This document shows, piece after piece, positions 6,094 through 7,792 of a DNA stretch of 7,792 nt. The DNA lies in NCBI GenBank assembly GCA_016205085.1, contig JACQJN010000146.1:1-7792 (forward strand). The letters run 5' to 3'. Source of the stretch: Elusimicrobiota bacterium (lineage in GTDB: Bacteria > Elusimicrobiota > Elusimicrobia > JACQJN01). A model generated the notes under the pieces. The model had not been told where the DNA came from and did not search any database. It saw only the letters and a list, made by a program, of their open reading frames with translations. Numbering within the stretch: the stretch's first letter is position 1; each line of letters starts with the position of its first letter. A program made the position numbers and the translations under genes.

Positions 6094-6107
6094 GAGTCAG
6101 CGAGATT

Positions 6108-7154
6108 TTACTTAAAATCGCCGGAGCCGGGTTCGGTTCCGACGGGAGGGAATGCGCCTATGTAGGTCCCGCCCAGGCCCCGGGTTGCAAGTGGCGACTC
6201 AGCCCTCAACCGGAAGTCTCCCTCAGCAGGATTGACAAACAGTGGATCAAGGAAAATATTCGTAGGGTCAATATTAGTTTTCAAAGTGTTATCCTTAACA
6301 TTAGCATAAAAATCATTGTGCACGATACTGTACCGCGGAGTAGAGTAATTATCCAACCATATACCTCTTTCATGTCCCGACAAAAGATTATTGAAAAATC
6401 GAATCTGGCATCTATCACAAGAAGTAACAAATGCACCACAATCCCCATTGCTTATAATGGTATTATTTTTTAGTTCAATAGTAGACTCTTCTTCTAAGCC
6501 GAGTCCATAGCTTATCGTGGACCATCCAATTCCTCCTAAATTCTTGTAAACTACACTATCTGAAAAATTCACCTTGGACATCTCAATCCAAACGCCTGAT
6601 TTGTTATTTTGGACTAAGCATCTTTGAATAGAGACATCTTTAGACGAGTCCACGAGAATTCCTATCTCTGCACCCCGAACAATACACTTGCTAATTCCTA
6701 CTCCTTCCGAATCCAAAACAACCAATCCATATACCGCATATTTATTCCAGCCCCTTAAAAGCGCCTTGGAATCTGTAGAAGCAAGGATCGTAAAGTCCTC
6801 GACTAAACTATCTTTTATCCCTTGTAAAGAGACACCCTGAAGGATTGTCTTTCCTCTGTCTTCTCCCACAAACTTGATCCTACTTTTTACTACGTTCAAG
6901 CGAGGATACAGCCCCGGCCTAACCCTTATAATATCTCCCGGATTGGCATTTTGCTGAGCTTGTGATAAATCTAGAAAATCCCCTTTCCCAGATTGGTCCA
7001 CAACAATAGTTCTGGGGAAGTTACCTGAGGGAGCAGAGGGAATATTTCGCTCTACAGGCCTTCCCGCCTGAAGAAGAATATACTTACCGGAGAAAGCACA
7101 GCCATTCAATATGAGAAGAAAACTAAGAAATGGAAAAAATTTAGAGGCGTTCAT
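6108..7154 (-). CDS. Lipoprotein with right-handed parallel beta-helix (pectate-lyase-like) domain
   Basis: A 348-aa protein. From the ATG at 7154 it begins with a lipoprotein signal peptide (NASKFFPFLSFLLILNGC), giving lipidated Cys19. A frame extending to a GTG at 7181 would spoil the signal peptide and is rejected. Residues about 48-105 carry an entry motif seen in beta-helix proteins (GKGDFLDLSQAQ, PGDIIRVRPGLYPR). Repeating short strands follow (GVGISKCIVRGAEIGILVD, VSIQRCLVQNNKSGVWIE, STIELKNNTIISNGDCGAF). The end has DPLFVNPAEGDFRLRAESPL, a common closing motif of the fold. Such proteins bind or cleave polysaccharides, or serve as surface scaffolds; I see no clear catalytic set, so function is open. 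It should be anchored in the envelope. Base composition is strikingly AT-rich (19 G+C in 60 at 6241-6300, 22 in 60 at 6541-6600) beside GC-rich neighbours, which suggests a different origin. Confidence 0.85.
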   Translation of the reverse strand: MNASKFFPFLSFLLILNGCAFSGKYILLQAGRPVERNIPSAPSGNFPRTIVVDQSGKGDFLDLSQAQQNANPGDIIRVRPGLYPRLNVVKSRIKFVGEDRGKTILQGVSLQGIKDSLVEDFTILASTDSKALLRGWNKYAVYGLVVLDSEGVGISKCIVRGAEIGILVDSSKDVSIQRCLVQNNKSGVWIEMSKVNFSDSVVYKNLGGIGWSTISYGLGLEEESTIELKNNTIISNGDCGAFVTSCDRCQIRFFNNLLSGHERGIWLDNYSTPRYSIVHNDFYANVKDNTLKTNIDPTNIFLDPLFVNPAEGDFRLRAESPLATRGLGGTYIGAFPPVGTEPGSGDFK

Positions 7155-7164
7155 GGCGCCTCTA
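7142..7164 (-). promoter_or_regulatory. Hairpin enclosing the ribosome site and start codon of the lipoprotein gene
   Basis: TAGAGGCG on the minus strand (7157-7164) is the exact complement of CGCCTCTA (7142-7149), giving an 8-bp stem with a 7-nt loop that contains the ATG at 7152-7154. The GAGG ribosome site lies in the 5' arm. In an RNA arriving from the upstream gene the hairpin would hide the translation start. An RNA begun at the local promoter (start near 7157) would lack the 5' arm. Confidence 0.55.
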
Positions 7165-7192
7165 TTATAATGAATCAACACAGAGCAAGCAA
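7164..7192 (-). promoter_or_regulatory. Promoter of the lipoprotein gene, near-leaderless
   Basis: On the minus strand, TTGCTT (7187-7192) is followed after 17 bp by a perfect TATAAT (7164-7169). Only 9 bp separate this box from the ATG, so the predicted transcript begins about 3 nt before the start codon. The promoter fills the 41-bp gap after the upstream stop codon. The -35 matches consensus at 4 of 6 positions at best, so strength is uncertain. Confidence 0.55.
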
Positions 7193-7195
7193 TTT

Positions 7196-7792
7196 TTATT
7201 CCTTAAGTTTCAAATCCAAATCATCTCCTTGCAACCAACTAAAATTATTTTTAAAGAAGTTGCTTATCTTACCTCCAAATGTCTTTGCTAATTGGTTAGC
7301 CTCCGTTTCTGTATGCTTACCCAGTCCTCCTGCCAAGGCTTTCATGGCGGACATAGCCAAGTATGCGCCTATGGCGGACCACATGAGGCCTAGCATAGTC
7401 TGTCCATGATGCAAAATTAAACTGCCCACAGCCATCCCTAAGATGGTCACAGAAGCTGCCAAGGCTGCCATAGCAAGCCCCATAGCCACTGTAAAAACCC
7501 ACGGTACTTTAGATTTCGCAAGAAGGTTAGCTAAAGCAATCATACCGAACGCCGCGATCATGAGCTTGACCATGGCGTTGACTTCATTGTTCCATGGAGT
7601 CTCGTTTTTGGGCTTAGGCAATGAAGCCACATCACCGAGAGTTTGGTTCAGGTGGGGATCATTGGGTTTAAATTGAGAATTAGCTCCAAGGCCGGAACCT
7701 CCCAAACCTACTCCGCCACCCGCGATCTTGGAACCCACATCCGCACCTATCATTTTGCCGCCCTCGAAAGCGTAGGAAGCCCCCTGCTTGGC
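7196..7792 (-). CDS. Multi-helix membrane protein, paralogue of the 474-aa protein (N-terminus beyond right edge)
   Basis: The frame is open to the right edge: 198 codons before a TAA at 7196. The ATG at 7753 is internal and not a supported start. Counting from the edge, residues 8-35 contain AFEG and GVGLGGSGL, 58-67 contain LPKPKNETPW, about 72-152 form three or so membrane helices including GQTMLGLMW (130-138), and 155-198 is a polar, amphipathic tail ending in an acidic-basic stretch. Every landmark up to the helices recurs in the same order and at similar spacing in the 474-aa protein, so the two are paralogues with different tails (this one extends about 45 residues past the last helix, the other ends soon after). 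No known family is recognised. A channel or oligomeric membrane component is a possibility, inferred only from hydrophobicity and Gly/Ala content. Confidence 0.8.
   Translation of the reverse strand, partial: AKQGASYAFEGGKMIGADVGSKIAGGGVGLGGSGLGANSQFKPNDPHLNQTLGDVASLPKPKNETPWNNEVNAMVKLMIAAFGMIALANLLAKSKVPWVFTVAMGLAMAALAASVTILGMAVGSLILHHGQTMLGLMWSAIGAYLAMSAMKALAGGLGKHTETEANQLAKTFGGKISNFFKNNFSWLQGDDLDLKLKE

Noticed and set aside
6100..6115. A palindrome (GATTTTA-CT-TAAAATC) at the end of the lipoprotein gene as a terminator
   Set aside because: It is A/T-only apart from the ends, has a 2-nt spacer and no T-run after it, so the hairpin would be weak.
6087..6473. A 128-codon plus-strand frame
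   Set aside because: It is antisense to the beta-helix lipoprotein gene and shows no recognisable motif.

Overview
The window looks like a chromosomal stretch from an uncultured diderm (Gram-negative-type) bacterium. The evidence is an apolipoprotein N-acyltransferase (Lnt) family membrane protein, a signal-peptidase-II-type lipoprotein, sigma-70-like promoters and good Shine-Dalgarno sites. I cannot place it to phylum from sequence alone. The Gly/Pro/Ala/Gln-rich membrane-anchored proteins would suit poorly characterised lineages such as Elusimicrobiota or Omnitrophota, but that is only a guess. All credible genes are on the minus strand, so transcription runs from right to left. No tRNA, rRNA, CRISPR array or transposase gene was seen.

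Right edge to 6108. A partial gene (7196 to beyond 7792) encodes a Gly-rich linker followed by a multi-helix membrane domain. Then comes an AT-rich gene (6108-7154) for a lipoprotein with a right-handed parallel beta-helix domain. It has its own promoter, and its start codon lies in the loop of a hairpin.

6093 to 5476. A compact type II toxin-antitoxin module: Phd/YefM-type antitoxin, then a RelE/ParE-type toxin overlapping it by 14 nt. A sigma-70-like promoter with a palindromic operator candidate precedes it.

5475 to 5040. A 436-bp non-coding region holds a REP-like imperfect inverted repeat, a four-unit array of TAAAG spaced exactly 11 bp, a candidate -10 box at the right distance from that array, and a leader with several perfect inverted repeats, including a 12-bp stem with a 6-nt loop.

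5039 to 1020. A tight three-gene operon with 9-bp gaps: a 474-aa protein (N-terminal TM anchor, long low-complexity region, C-terminal multi-helix membrane domain paralogous to the right-edge gene); a 414-aa single-pass protein with 14 cysteines packed into its last 116 residues; and a 443-aa Lnt-family protein that keeps the catalytic Cys but appears to have lost the catalytic Glu and Lys.

955 to 1. A further single-pass, Gly/Pro/Ala-rich membrane protein runs off the left edge. It has its own strong promoter.

Taken together, the anchored low-complexity proteins, the duplicated membrane domain, the Cys-rich domain and the apparently non-catalytic Lnt relative look like parts of an unrecognised envelope-associated system. 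The grouping is inferred from gene order and shared architecture, not from a known homologous machine.
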